64,000 nt of DNA from Meghimatium bilineatum. Its lineage: Eukaryota; Mollusca; Gastropoda; Stylommatophora; Philomycidae. The stretch is taken from positions 43,530,094 through 43,594,093 of the forward strand of contig CM067306.1 of NCBI GenBank assembly GCA_034231615.1. The letters run 5' to 3'. Position 1 is the first letter of the stretch. Each line of letters opens with the position of its first letter. Shown here piece by piece: positions 54,535-64,000 of this stretch. The notes below the pieces were generated by a model. That model saw nothing but the letters and a program-made list of their open reading frames with translations. It made no database searches and had not been told where the DNA came from. The position numbers were made by a program, and so were the translations under genes.

Positions 54535-55250
54535 TAGTTAGTTATTCCTTTAGGGCCAAAAACGACACATAGGGCGGATGTCATAGATTCCCATGTCTTG
54601 TTTCATTACAATTTCTTTTAGATCTTCATTGTTTCTGATACCAATGGTGAAACGTTCTCTTATAATAGTTTTACATAAAGTTTATTTTGGTCTTCCTCGT
54701 TTCCTCTTGCCCTTTGTTGACCACACCAAAGCTTGACAGGGAGTATTTCAGTATCCATTCGTAGCGCGTGTCCGATGTAATTCCAGCGACGCTTTCTAAT
54801 ATAGGTGGATACATATTCTTATTTTGATTCTTGTCTGACAACTGTGTTTGATTTGATGTCTGACCAAAGTATGTTCAGTAGCCTTCTAAGACATTTATTT
54901 TCAAAGATGTTTAGTCTTTGTTCTAAGTTTGATGTTGCTTTCCAAGTTTCGCATCCATATGTTAATGTTGGAATTATGCAGAAGTTGAAGATTTTGAGTT
55001 TTGTGTTATTTCTTAATGTTTTTGTATGCCAGATATTTGATAGTTTATTGAATAAGTTAGCAGCCAGTGCAATAAGGTTTGATATTTCTGTTGATGAATA
55101 TCCTGTTGTTGATAGCTTGCTGCCAAGGTATGTGAAGTTGTTGACTTTTTCAAGGGTGTTGTCGTTTAGTTTTATGTCCGTTGGTTTGTTGGTACGGTCA
55201 AATATTTTTGTGTTGGATGTGTTGATTTCAAGCCCAAGTTGTGCAGAGAA
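54535..55250 (-). pseudogene. LINE-C RT thumb and C-terminus
   Basis: The minus strand reads FSAQLGLEINTSNTKIF, LEKVNNFTYLGSKLSTTGYS, EISNLIALAANLFNKLSNIW, NTKLKIFNFCIIPTLTYGCE, TWKATSNLEQRLNIFENKC, LRRLLNILWSDIKSNTVV, and after a stop RKRRWNYIGHALRMDTEILP and the LINE-C end also at 6797. Several stops occur only in the last quarter, so most of the frame is readable. The 150-codon plus-strand ORF over it is a shadow. Confidence 0.82.
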
Positions 55251-55257
55251 TAAATGA

Positions 55258-55392
55258 AGGATGTTTCAAATTGACAGTAATACGTGTGTTTCAAATTGAC
55301 AGTAATACGTGTGTTTCAAACTGAGAGTAATACGCGTGTTTCAAATTGACAGTAATACGCGTGTTTCAAATTGACAGTAATACGTGTTTAAC
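55258..55392. repeat. ~27-bp array, about 5 units
   Basis: GTGTTTCAAATTGACAGTAA then TACGT or TACGCGT. Directly adjoins the LINE-C fragment. Confidence 0.97.
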
Positions 55393-55449
55393 ATCACAGC
55401 TCAAAGATGAGCATGCAATAAAGATGTATAACGTATTAACATCTCATTG

Positions 55450-55540
55450 ATATGGAATAGTTGGTAGCGTGACAGTCGCTGGTTTAACGTACTCCTCGAA
55501 GTTGTGGGTTCATATTTCACCGCTGCCATTTTTGTGGTTA
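55450..55540 (+). repeat. tRNA-derived SINE head
   Basis: A-box-like TAGTTGGTAGCGTGAC (55458-55473) and B-box-like GGGTTCATATTTCACC (55506-55521), followed by a (TGGTTAAGTTGTTAAC) segment. Body beyond ~55600 not delimited. Confidence 0.6.
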
Positions 55541-55617
55541 AGTTGTTAACGTTATACTAAGGAAGTCACGGGGTCGAACTCAACTCGTTAAGTTTTGTTT
55601 ACAATCCCGAGTATAAT

Positions 55618-55722
55618 AAAGTTAATACTCTACCCTATTTGAGGCCTGTTTAAGTTAATACTCTACACTATTTGAGGCCTGTTTAAGTTAATACTCTACA
55701 CTATTTGAGGCCTGTTTAAGAA
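55618..55722. repeat. ~37-bp array, about 3 units, nearly perfect
   Basis: AGTTAATACTCTACACTATT then TGAGGCCTGTTTA. Confidence 0.97.
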
Positions 55723-56925
55723 TTTAAAGTTGAAGAAGATATTGGCAATTCCAAATTGGAATTTGCCTTTTGTAGATAATAATGCAAATTTCAAATTGTA
55801 GAAGAAAATTGTAGAATATATAAAATATTAAAAGTTGTGAGAAATTAAATATTCCAAAATTTATATCATATTGAACATTTAAATTTCTAAGTTATTAAAA
55901 TGCAAATATTATCGAATAATTTTTTATATGAACATCTTATAGAAATAATGCAAACCAGAACATAAAATGTGCTTGCGAGCAAGCTGTACTGTAACTATAA
56001 TACTTTAACATCATAAACAAGCCTCCATGTAGTCCTTCACAGGAAAACATGCAGCAACGAAAGATAAATAAGTGTATTCCTGTATGTTCATGCAGTAACA
56101 TTATAAGACAAGCAGTATATGAACAGTAACATTTAGGCCATTTATTTATTTCAAAATAAACATTGATAGTGAAAACATTGTTGGGGAAAGTTAAGACAAG
56201 AACCAAAATACACATTTTTGTTCAGGAAAAGAAACCACTGAAGGAAATACACGATTCTTACATTTAAAAATATCAGAAGGCGATATTACTGACCTGTGAA
56301 TATATTGGCCATCATATCTTATAAAAGAGAATCAATGAGATCGATAACCAATTTGCACTGATTGAAAGAACTACCAGCCCGGTGTTCTTTCTGACCGTGC
56401 AAAGCTCGTGCATGTAGTTAATGCAATGACGTACCAATGATCAGAAACACGGGAATTGTCATTTCCAGTGCACTGGAAAACACGATTTCGATATCATATT
56501 TTATGTTGCTTTTTTTTTGTTTAGTGAATCAATAAATGTTTCAGAACTTTGACATTTATTAATAAAATGTTGCACGCTATGCCACTTATATGTACCTGTG
56601 TAATTGTACTTTGTGTGGGAAGGTCATCTTGCGTTTTCGAACTTAAATGAAAATTAGCAACCAAATTGTAGTGAGTGTTGTCTTAGTGGAAACAATGATA
56701 TGTCAACAACTGTGCATCTAGTTGTTTGTCCTATTAGATGTGTATCCAATGGAAATTCGTAACTATTAGACTAATCAGCAAAAGTTCGTATTTATTATGT
56801 GACTGTCCAATGTGTTATCGCTTATACATCACGTGTTCTGGTATCAGCCAATCAGCACTGAACCACGTCTACATCTACCAGCCAATCTGAATTAAGGATT
56901 TTCTTTCAAGCAGATAGACAGGTTA
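55723..56925. other. no recognised feature; possible upstream region of the next exon
   Basis: About 1.2 kb with no arrays or LINE fragments, one of the cleanest stretches here. Its last 550 bases could be a promoter/5' UTR for the exon at 56926, but no core-promoter motif is claimed. Confidence 0.3.
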
Positions 56926-57006
56926 ATGGAATTGGATGAAAATATATCCAAAGATCGTGAAACTAAAAGTGCGACTGAGAGGGGCGGATATGCATCATTT
57001 GACGGA
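56926..57006 (+). CDS. candidate first coding exon (27 codons, phase 0)
   Basis: ATG at 56926 opens a frame MELDENISKD...ERGGYASFDG that ends exactly at GGA|GTAAGTAAC (57006/57007), a strong splice donor. The peptide is charged, with composition unlike the hydrophobic chance ORFs elsewhere. It could be the cytoplasmic N-terminus of a membrane protein, but there is no evidence beyond its style. No second exon is seen in the window, so an intron would exceed ~7 kb or the gene is not real. Confidence 0.35.
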
Positions 57007-58134
57007 GTAAGTAACATTGTCTTATTTCTGCTGTTTTGTCACGTTCACGTTTGCTAAAGAGTAAACTAAATGTTCACTAAATCGTGTTGTTAATTGTTGG
57101 TCTATGTTTTACATGAGAGGAAACGGTATTTGATCCTCAGGAATATGAACCACAGTGCTCGTATATTTTTGTGTTAAATATGGAGGTTCCTCGAAATCTC
57201 TATATGGTGCATGATAATGTTTCAACTCACAGCGGTGTACCCAAAAGTAACCTTCTGCCCTGAGGGATAAATAAAGAACTTTATCATTAACAAATATTAT
57301 GGACACTTCCAAGAGATGAATGTTTTCCTATATAGGCAATATTTACCAGATGTATACTGTTTCATATTGGTTGGTTTTTATATAACTGTTGCCCGATCAA
57401 AGAAACTAGCCTATACATTCAGTAATAGTATACATATTTAACAACAGAAACGATATTTTTTTTATATACCTCATATTGGGGATAAGAAGACTAGAAAATA
57501 AAAGAGAACTAGAGGCCTTAAAAGGAAAACATGCAGTAACGAAAGAAAGTTTTTATATAGGGTACCCATAATTTTACAGCGAAAACAGGAACATCATATT
57601 TATACTTTAAGGTAACGCCTAATTCAAAAATTACGGGTACGCACACCCAAAAGACGCACCACGGGTGTGGAACAGTGTAGGATATAAAATTATAACTGAT
57701 TATTGCTTGTAATTGTGTGCGTTCGTATAGTATTTGAGGATAACCTACATGTATTAGTTATAACAATCAGTGACGCTGTCAGTACATTATGATCACCGTG
57801 ATAAAAAAAATGGCGCCTCTGTCTCACAAGTGGAAAACGTTATACAATTTTAGCCCCCCCCCCCCCCCCCCAGCCTAAACAAGATCTCTAGCAGTATCAC
57901 CGGAGTGTAAGCCTCGCCGCACTTCTTCTCCGGAGGAGGCAAGAGGGCTACATCTACCCACAAGACAACACAATGTACGAGGTGGTGTAGTGTCAAACTG
58001 ACAATGTTGACTAGCGGCTACATCAAATCAAAGAACTGGTTTACTTGACTAGAAATATCAGAGATACTAGGAACATTGTGTGACATTTGTCTTAAAAATT
58101 AACATTTTAACTCTATGTGAATACATCGGTGATT
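57007..58134. other. no recognised feature; poly-C at ~57854-57872
   Basis: Intron candidate downstream of 57006. Contains a ~18-base C run. No LINE, SINE or array found. Confidence 0.4.
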
Positions 58135-58600
58135 AAGATTGTTAAATATGTAAGAATGAACACCAAAACTTCATTATGTAAAGCGATCATCATACAATCA
58201 CTATGCTACCAATGTTAAACATGGACACTAACAAAAAAATCCAACATAAAATTTGTTACAACGTTGTCTACATCCAGTCCTCTGAGTAACAATAAGAGAC
58301 AATCAGAAACGAAAACATCAGAATAACAACAAACAAAATGACAATTCCGGATTAAATCAGAAGACAACAGATTAACTGTTTGTTTTCCGCATGCTCCCAG
58401 ACTACCATAAAACAGTGTCCCTCAAAAAGCATTACTTTACAGATACGATGGAGACAGAGCAAGGGTCAGACCTTGCAAGCGAAGGATAACAGTGATAAAT
58501 AAGTCAACGAAAACAAACATGTATGAATCAAACAAAAAACACTATCGCCATAGAACCTTCTACTCATGTCGCTGCAATGCATAAAGGGATATAAGGCGAA
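58135..58600 (+). pseudogene. LINE-E C-terminal region, heavily decayed
   Basis: The plus strand reads MNTKTSLCKAIIIQSLCYQC, a stop, TWTLTKKSN, then stops, and later YRYDGDRARVRPCKRR with TNMYESNKKHYRHRT. The sequence LFK.II.PS.CYQCQTWTLT is the LINE-E thumb signature (compare 59014-59436). Many stops. Confidence 0.65.
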
Positions 58601-58744
58601 AGGAAGAGAAGAAAAAGAAGATGATGGTTAAGAATGTCAAAATAGCATTGCTACTGCATAGCCAAAACTCCGTGATCTTCTTTCTTCTTTACAAAACACC
58701 GTTTTGCACTGCCAGACAACAACAGGAGAAGTGTTGTGAATAGG

Positions 58745-60330
58745 ACATTGGTCTGTACACCACCTTGTCGACCTAACTAAGACATTCGACACTATAGATC
58801 GCGAAGGACTATGGATCATGACCAAATTTGGATGTCCCGAAAAAAGTTCACCAGCATGGATCACCAGTATCTATCTATTCGCTGAAACCATTTTTTGCCT
58901 TTCGGCTTCAGAGGTAGAAGAGTTTTCTGAAGACCGCCTTCTTGTGTGCTGAATACATTGTGGAATTTGTCGCCTCTTTTATTTCAGTGGTCCATCGTTT
59001 CCGTAGTCAGGCTCTAGGCCTGCCGTCGCTGCAACTGTGTAGCATAGCTTGCTGCGGTATGCTGTCTGATGGTAGTCTTCTGATGTGTGTATACCATTTT
59101 TATCTGATGTTTCTTGATGTATTCTAAGATTGGGTTGTGCCGGTTTTTTTGTAGGATGTCCTCATTCCTTATCCTGTCTCTTAGCGATATTCTTCTGATT
59201 CTGCGTAAGCATGCCATTTCAGCTGTCATACGTTTACGTTTGTCTTGTGCTGTTGTTGTCCATGTTTGGCATTGGTAGCACATCGGTGGCCTAATAATCG
59301 TTTTGAATAGTGTTATTTTGGTGTTTAAATCTACGTTTTTGTTTCTGAAGATCGGTGTCATTTGTCCTAGGGCTTGGTATGCTTTACTACGCTTTACTAC
59401 ATCTTTTGTGTATTTCACTGCTGCTCTTGCCATCATTTGTTATATTGTCGTCTTTCGGCGACGATTGTGCATTAAACGCTACCAGTCTGCAAGATATGCA
59501 GGACAGCATGGACATCTTTTATGTGGCCTGAAATACGTTCGGTCTCACCATCATCACCGCGAAGATATTAGTAATGTATCAACCAGCTGTAGGTGTCCCC
59601 TACACAGAACCAGTAATCACAGTAAAGTGACAAAACTCAATACTGCCAATACGTTTGTATATCTCGACAGCACCCTATAGAAAAGTGTGATAATTGACGA
59701 GGGTGTTGCCCTTCGTATTGCTTGTACCAGTACGGCATTCGTGAGCCTGCGTCTGGATCAGGCGCGGTCTCAATTTGACAACTAAGTTGGACGTGTACCG
59801 CGCAGTGGTTCTACTAGCACTGCTGTATACTGCATCATCGTGGACTGTCTATGAGAGACACGCACGACAGCTTAACTCTTTCCACCATCGCTGCCTAAGA
59901 AACCTCATGTGAGCACGTTGGCAGAATTGAATACTAGGTACGAAAATCCTTCAAGAGTCCCGTATGCATAGCATTCATGCCCTGCTGACTAGGTCCCATC
60001 TCCGATGGACTGGCCACATCGTCCGCATGCCAGAAAAGTGCCTTCTAAAAAGAATATTCTAAGTGGAGCTGTGCGATGGTAAACGTTCAAGCAAAGGACA
60101 GAAAAAGCGCCTCAAAGATCACGTAAATAAATATCAAGAACTGCAGCAGTGATCTTAGCTCCTGTGAGACTACATCCCTTGATCTATCAGCTTGACATAC
60201 CTAGATCATTGCTCTCATCACTAAATTTGAAAAAGAAAGAGAACTGCGAGAAATTTACAAGCGATGAAATCTGACAAATCATGCATGTACTGCAACAGAA
60301 CTTTCCTGGCACAAATCGGACGAAGCCATA
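58745..60330 (+). mobile_element. LINE-G (zinc-finger-tailed LINE), interrupted by LINE-E
   Basis: Left part (58745-58870): VDLTKTFDTIDREGLWIMTK, FGCPEKSSPAWI, the first catalytic RT block. Right part from ~59440: SSFGDDCALNATSLQDMQDS (a GDD version of the catalytic pair), NTANTFVYLDSTL thumb, then decayed LRRTHARQ-like, HIVRMP.KCLLKRIF, and a C2H2-like zinc-finger remnant CMYCNRTFLAQIGRSH at ~60271-60318 before a stop. The residues between motif A and GDD are lost at the insertion. Many frameshifts. The family, with a terminal zinc finger, is abundant in molluscs and other invertebrates. Confidence 0.78.
58872..59440 (-). pseudogene. LINE-E C-terminal region inserted in LINE-G
   Basis: The minus-strand open frame at 59014-59436 reads VVKRSKAYQALGQMTPIFRN, KNVDLNTKITLFKTIIRPPM, CYQCQTWTTT, AEMACLRRIRRISLRDRI and HQIKMVYTHQKTTIRQHT. 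Then, frame-shifted, GRPRA, LRKRWTTEIKEATNSTMY and AHKKAVFRKL to a stop, and a GATAGATAGATAC tail at ~58870-58880. Same end as 25640-25685. 5'-truncated, 140 codons intact. Confidence 0.8.
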
Positions 60331-60839
60331 AACCAAATTAGACAATCACAAATGTTTTTCATTTTTTTCTACTTTTTCATCACATTTATTGTTTATCGCG
60401 CAATGCTCATCTTCGCGTGCGAGGCATCATCATCACCACAAAACACCGGGATTATGCAAGAAAAGCGGCACTTCTGGGACACCTAATACAGGAACAAAAT
60501 GCGCCGGTGTCAAACAATTTAATGCCATGTAATTTTATTGGACTATCTGGGTTACGAAGATTAAAATGACAAAATACACTGACCCTGAGCTCAAAATATA
60601 TCAAATCACAAGCTTCTTCAACTAAACTATAACTAAACATGCTAAAATGTCTTATAAAGGAATATATTATGTTAAAGATTTTTTGTTGCTAACTGAAAGC
60701 AATTTTGCACTCCGCCAGCCATTGAAACTGAAGACTTCAAACAATATGACAATAGTGATCCACGGATGGCAACAACTGCGTCGAAGTCTTTAAGAACTTA
60801 AAAACATTGTTCGCTATCCCATTTCGTAATCGGAAAGTT
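60331..60839. other. no recognised feature
   Basis: Unique AT-rich sequence following the LINE-G end. Confidence 0.4.
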
Positions 60840-61035
60840 GAGTTTGAACAGAGGGAAATATACAAATTTTGAAATTGACCAGCAGAAAACACAAAAATGT
60901 TGATTGTGACCAGATAAAGCACAAAAATGTAATTTTAACCAGCAAGAAACTCAAAAATGTAGAATTTGAGCATCGGAAAAAACCCATTGAAATTGACCCA
61001 CGGGAAACATACACATTCTGAATTTTACCAGCTGT
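60840..61035. repeat. ~31-37-bp degenerate minisatellite, block 1
   Basis: ACCAGCAGAAAACACAAAAA then TGTTGATTTTGACC-type units; related units recur at 61250-61365. Confidence 0.8.
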
Positions 61036-61249
61036 CAAAATTAATTGTCAATACTGCATTTTTCCAGTTAATGAGTTGCAGGGAGGGGATTGAATAGCTG
61101 TGTCACAAAGGCCGCATGCTTTTGTTGTCGCCACGTCATATACAGAGTGATATTTAAAAAATTTACCCTCCGAAGAAAAACCCAGACCTTACCGGCAATC
61201 GAATGCCATATCTCACTAGTGTGAGACCAACGTTCAAATTCAACGTGAA

Positions 61250-61365
61250 ATTTACCAGCGATAACATAAAAATTCTGAATTTGACCCGAGAGAACATAAA
61301 AATCCTGAATTTGACCCCCGAGAACACAAACATGCTGAATGTGTCCAGCTGGAACATACACATGT
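61250..61365. repeat. ~32-bp degenerate minisatellite, block 2
   Basis: GAATTTGACCCGAGAGAACA then TAAAAATCCT, about 3.5 units, related to 60840-61035. The ~200 bases between the blocks look unrelated. Confidence 0.85.
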
Positions 61366-61462
61366 CGATGATAGCTGCCCTAAACTCAAGACATAAGTAA
61401 TTGAAAATCATCAATTGTAAAAATACGACAATCAATATAAGGAAACTGCGTGAAACGTAACA

Positions 61463-61600
61463 ACAATTGTACTTACGTAAACACAGGTTAATATAATCGC
61501 TTCACTCAGACACGGCGGACTATAACTAAAACTAGCATGATTACCCACTAGTAGTGAAGCGATTATATTAACCTGTGTTTTACGTAAGTACAATAATTGT
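61463..61600. repeat. long inverted repeat (hairpin), ~40-bp arms, 46-bp loop
   Basis: Left arm 61468-61506 (TTGTACTTACGTAAACACAG then GTTAATATAATCGCTTCACT) is complementary to 61553-61592, with a single inserted base, and imperfect pairing extends a few bases outward. The loop is ~46 bp. No target duplication is evident. It could be a small foldback element or part of a longer, decayed one. Confidence 0.93.
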
Positions 61601-62799
61601 AAACATATGATAATTATATTAAACAGTTTACCTGTGTCACAAAAATGCGCGTTTTCCAATTGTTGCACACAATTATGGTTTATGCCATGTTGTTTTTAGT
61701 GTAAGACAATGCTGCATTACACAAAACCAGTTACAGTGAACAAGTCACTCGCCAACATGGATGGATATCCACTGAAAGCCGTGATTCAGGTTTCAAATAC
61801 AACAACATTTATCAAGAAAACCGGGCACGCTGTGTAGACATGTTAAACTGTGAACAAGAAGAGAAAAATATGACATATACTACTGACTGAGTACATCATA
61901 TTTTTTGGACACAGATATGGACACTGAAACAGTCACACAATATATAGGTTCTTTTTCACATACACAATGTATGTGGGTCCCACCAAGGGTCCACAACATC
62001 AAACGCCCATCTAACATAAAACCTTACTATATGCCTATAGAAGGCATTCTTTTTCTGAAACTTTTTCAGTAAGTAATGTATACAATTATTTGTCTCATGT
62101 TTTTGTGTCTTTATTCTGTGTCATTTACGTATATAAGACATTTAATATTATAGGCAACTGTCGATGGAAAAATTGTAGTTCTAAATATTGTCAATAAATG
62201 CACACAGAAGCACTGTAGAACAAATCTTCCTCATTAGAACTTTAAGAGAGAAATGAATTGAGGATCAGCATTATCCATGCTTCAATCTCATCGACTTTAC
62301 GAAGTCTGTGTCTGGTATGATGGTCTCTGTTATATACTTAGACAATAAAATATTTACATAAGCAGAATATATATTGTCGAATCATTATACAATAGCGACA
62401 ATGTCTTATCAAAGGATACGATAGAGCAGATTATTTAGAACAAATGTGGAAGTCCTGCAGGGATGGATCATATTTTCAATTCCTTTCAATACATAAATGG
62501 AATATATAAAACCAGACACTTAAAATTTTGTTTCTATCGACTGGCGGTCGCAATATCTTCAATTGTCGTTTCTCGGAAGATATTACCTCTTATATCTGGA
62601 ACAGAACAAGAACTATAAGGGCTAAAAGTAAAATTGAGAAAGTTACCTCAAAATGAACACATAAAAGATCAAATATTTTTCTAACAACAGAGACATAGAG
62701 ACAAGGACCAGCATTATACTGAATAGGTATAAACTTAAACAAGTAAATACTTTTAAATACTGCACTTAGGATCCTGCATATACAGTGATGGAAATTCCA
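61601..62799. other. no recognised feature (about 1.2 kb)
   Basis: Unique AT-rich sequence; no arrays or coding signals recognised. Confidence 0.45.
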
Positions 62800-63163
62800 C
62801 ACTTGAATTAAAGATACGGTTGGAGGAGACTTTAGCTGTCATGTAAACACTAAATCTAATATGGACAGCATAATCAGTGTTCGGAGTGAAGAGAATAATT
62901 TATAACTCGCTAGTGCTATCTATTATATTTTCATGGCTGTGAGAGTTGGACATTCACTGTATACACGGAGATAAGGATGCATACCTTCGAGTATAAGTGC
63001 TAGGACGAATTTTGCTCATTCTCTATATAGAACATACAACAAATATGTACGTTAGAAAAAAATGTCGGTCAGAATGCACTCCCAATTCAATAAGGTATAT
63101 GATGTTAGAGATTCGTTCCAACCAACGATTGCTTCAAAGACATCACTTGATGATGATCACCAC
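62800..63163 (+). pseudogene. LINE-F C-terminal region
   Basis: In scattered frames the plus strand reads LYNSLVLSII..W..ESWTF-like (from YNSLVLSIIFSWL), LYIEHTTNMYVRKK and, after a gap, MLEIRSNQRLLQRHHLMMI. The last block equals LINE-F's end at 27645-27700 (LEIRCNQPSLRRRHLMMM in the alternative frame), on the opposite strand of the window. Confidence 0.65.
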
Positions 63164-63169
63164 TCATTT

Positions 63170-63345
63170 TCTTCCGATTTTCACTGGTCTATTGACAACT
63201 TGTTCATGTCATGGTGTGTCAAAAGAACGTATAATTTATTCTCTTCTCATGATGTGTCCAAAGATCGTTTTGTTTGTTCTCTTTTCATGATGTGTCCAAA
63301 GAACATAGACTGTGTTATGACTTCAGGTGCACAATGGACATATCC
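63170..63345. repeat. ~46-bp array, about 3 units
   Basis: TTCATGTCATGGTGTGTCAA, TCTCATGATGTGTCCAAAGA, TTTCATGATGTGTCCAAAGA recur at ~46-47-bp intervals. Confidence 0.85.
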
Positions 63346-63426
63346 ATAGGCACCCTTATCCATGTCTCAATAAAAATATCAGAATGGCTGTGGCTGACAG
63401 TTCTAGATTGGTATTGATTGAATAGT

Positions 63427-64000
63427 CAAATGATAAACCATTGGCACTAAACACAATTCCAGACAAAGAGAGACTTATGGTGTGTGGTGACTTCAACAGC
63501 CACTCTCAGAGCTGGGGCTATGATCATATCGACAAGAGAGGCGAGGAACTTGAGAGCTGGCAGGATGAAAATAATCTCATCCTTATTAACAAGCCAGCAG
63601 ACTCACCAACCTTCTACTCGAGAGCATGGCACACCACCTCTACACCAGACCTGGCATTCCACTCACCAGGCTTGGAATGGAACATCACACGTGGCATTGG
63701 AAAGCTGCTTGGAGGTAGTGACCACAGACCAATATTTCTGGCAATCCACAATGAATTTACCAAGGACAGCAGCACGCTCACTAGGTGGAGCTATAAAAGG
63801 GCAGACTGGAAAATGTACCAGCATTTAACCAGTGTTCTAGCTAAGGACATGAACTTGGACATCAATAGAGCAGTGAGAGAATTTAATAGATGTATACTAC
63901 ATGCTGCTAGTAAAACCATACCCAGGGGGGGCACGCAAAAACTACAAACCCTACTGGAATGATGAACTGGAAAAGCTGCAAACGGAGATGGAAACATCTA
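63427..64000 (+). mobile_element. LINE-A copy 2, 5'-truncated, runs off the window
   Basis: Homology to LINE-A begins abruptly at CAAATGATAAACCATTGGCA (minus strand of 1785-1805 in copy 1), inside the endonuclease domain, so this is a 5'-truncated insertion. The frame reads KERLMVCGDFNSHSQSWGYD, WHTTSTPDLAFHSPGL and LGGSDHRPIFLAIHNEF, keeping the later catalytic residues. Compared with copy 1 it lacks two codons near NLDINRAV. It has seven instead of six Gs in the CCAGGGGGGG tract (~63923), which shifts the frame. RT would follow beyond 64000. Confidence 0.88.

Noticed and set aside
54805-55257. 150-codon plus-strand ORF
   Set aside because: Exact shadow of the LINE-C RT thumb on the minus strand, which carries clear RT motifs.
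61463-61600. Rho-independent-type terminator or a cruciform origin
   Set aside because: Those are prokaryotic or viral readings; context is eukaryotic repeats and there is no U tract after the stem.

Overview
This is a nuclear window from an invertebrate animal. Mollusc, most likely an octopus-type cephalopod, is my best guess. It rests on AT-rich DNA, a dense mix of decayed LINEs and tRNA-type SINEs, a ~1 kb (TATC)n block, and protein fragments of types common in mollusc genomes. No bacterial or viral organisation is visible, and there is no complete host gene. Host coding potential is limited to two candidate first coding exons with good splice donors (18140-18198 and 56926-57006, both +) and a decayed single-copy-looking ORF (44642-45739, +) from a widespread family that I think is transposon-derived.

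The window is a graveyard of non-LTR retrotransposons carrying more than 30 minisatellite arrays. I use private labels for LINE groups. LINE-A has an intact AP-type endonuclease reading frame at 1118-2341 (-) and a second copy at 63427-64000 (+), so the window is bracketed by inverted copies. LINE-B has tails at 2509-2705 and 48440-48830. LINE-C (RTE-like) has tails at 3150, 6797, 27860, 34907 and 54535, all minus. LINE-D carries RNase H (13300-14125, 20946-22432, 54060-54474). LINE-E is at 24905-25685, 48947-50169, 58135-58600 and 58872-59440. LINE-F is at 27640-28655 (interrupted), 34815 and 62800-63163. LINE-G has a C-terminal zinc finger (41840-42130 and 58745-60330, interrupted by LINE-E).

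Layout. 1-3.4 kb: LINE-A inserted into LINE-B, then LINE-C. 3.7-12.2 kb: SINE, TA microsatellite and a series of minisatellites. 13.3-14.1 kb: LINE-D RNase H remnant. 15.0-16.75 kb: 34-bp and 23-bp satellites, both present again in inverted orientation. 17.2-18.3 kb: low-repeat island with a candidate exon. 18.8-22.6 kb: 43-, 32- and 37-bp arrays, the last split by a copied 172-bp segment and by an internally deleted LINE-D. 23.4-26.6 kb: SINEs, LINE-E and a 36-bp array containing a 263-bp mini-retroposon. 27.6-31.1 kb: nested LINE-F/LINE-C, a GC-rich island, SINEs. 33-38.9 kb: short arrays, SINE-X, LINE pieces. 41-45.7 kb: LINE tails, 48-bp and 21-bp arrays, the decayed ORF. 46-51.3 kb: SINE-X, LINE-B, LINE-E RT, the second mini-retroposon. 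52.1-53.1 kb: (TATC)n. 53.5-55.5 kb: two RNase H LINE ends, LINE-C, SINE. 56.9 kb: candidate exon. 58.1-60.3 kb: LINE-E inside LINE-G. 61.5 kb: long hairpin. 62.8-64 kb: LINE-F and LINE-A.

The most interesting pattern is a small non-autonomous retroposon whose 3' end is the C-terminal coding end plus tail of the RNase H LINE (LINE-D). Two copies begin at the same 5' base; one has an 11-bp target duplication and a neighbouring 'empty site'. Family names come from recognised protein motifs only; no database search was run.
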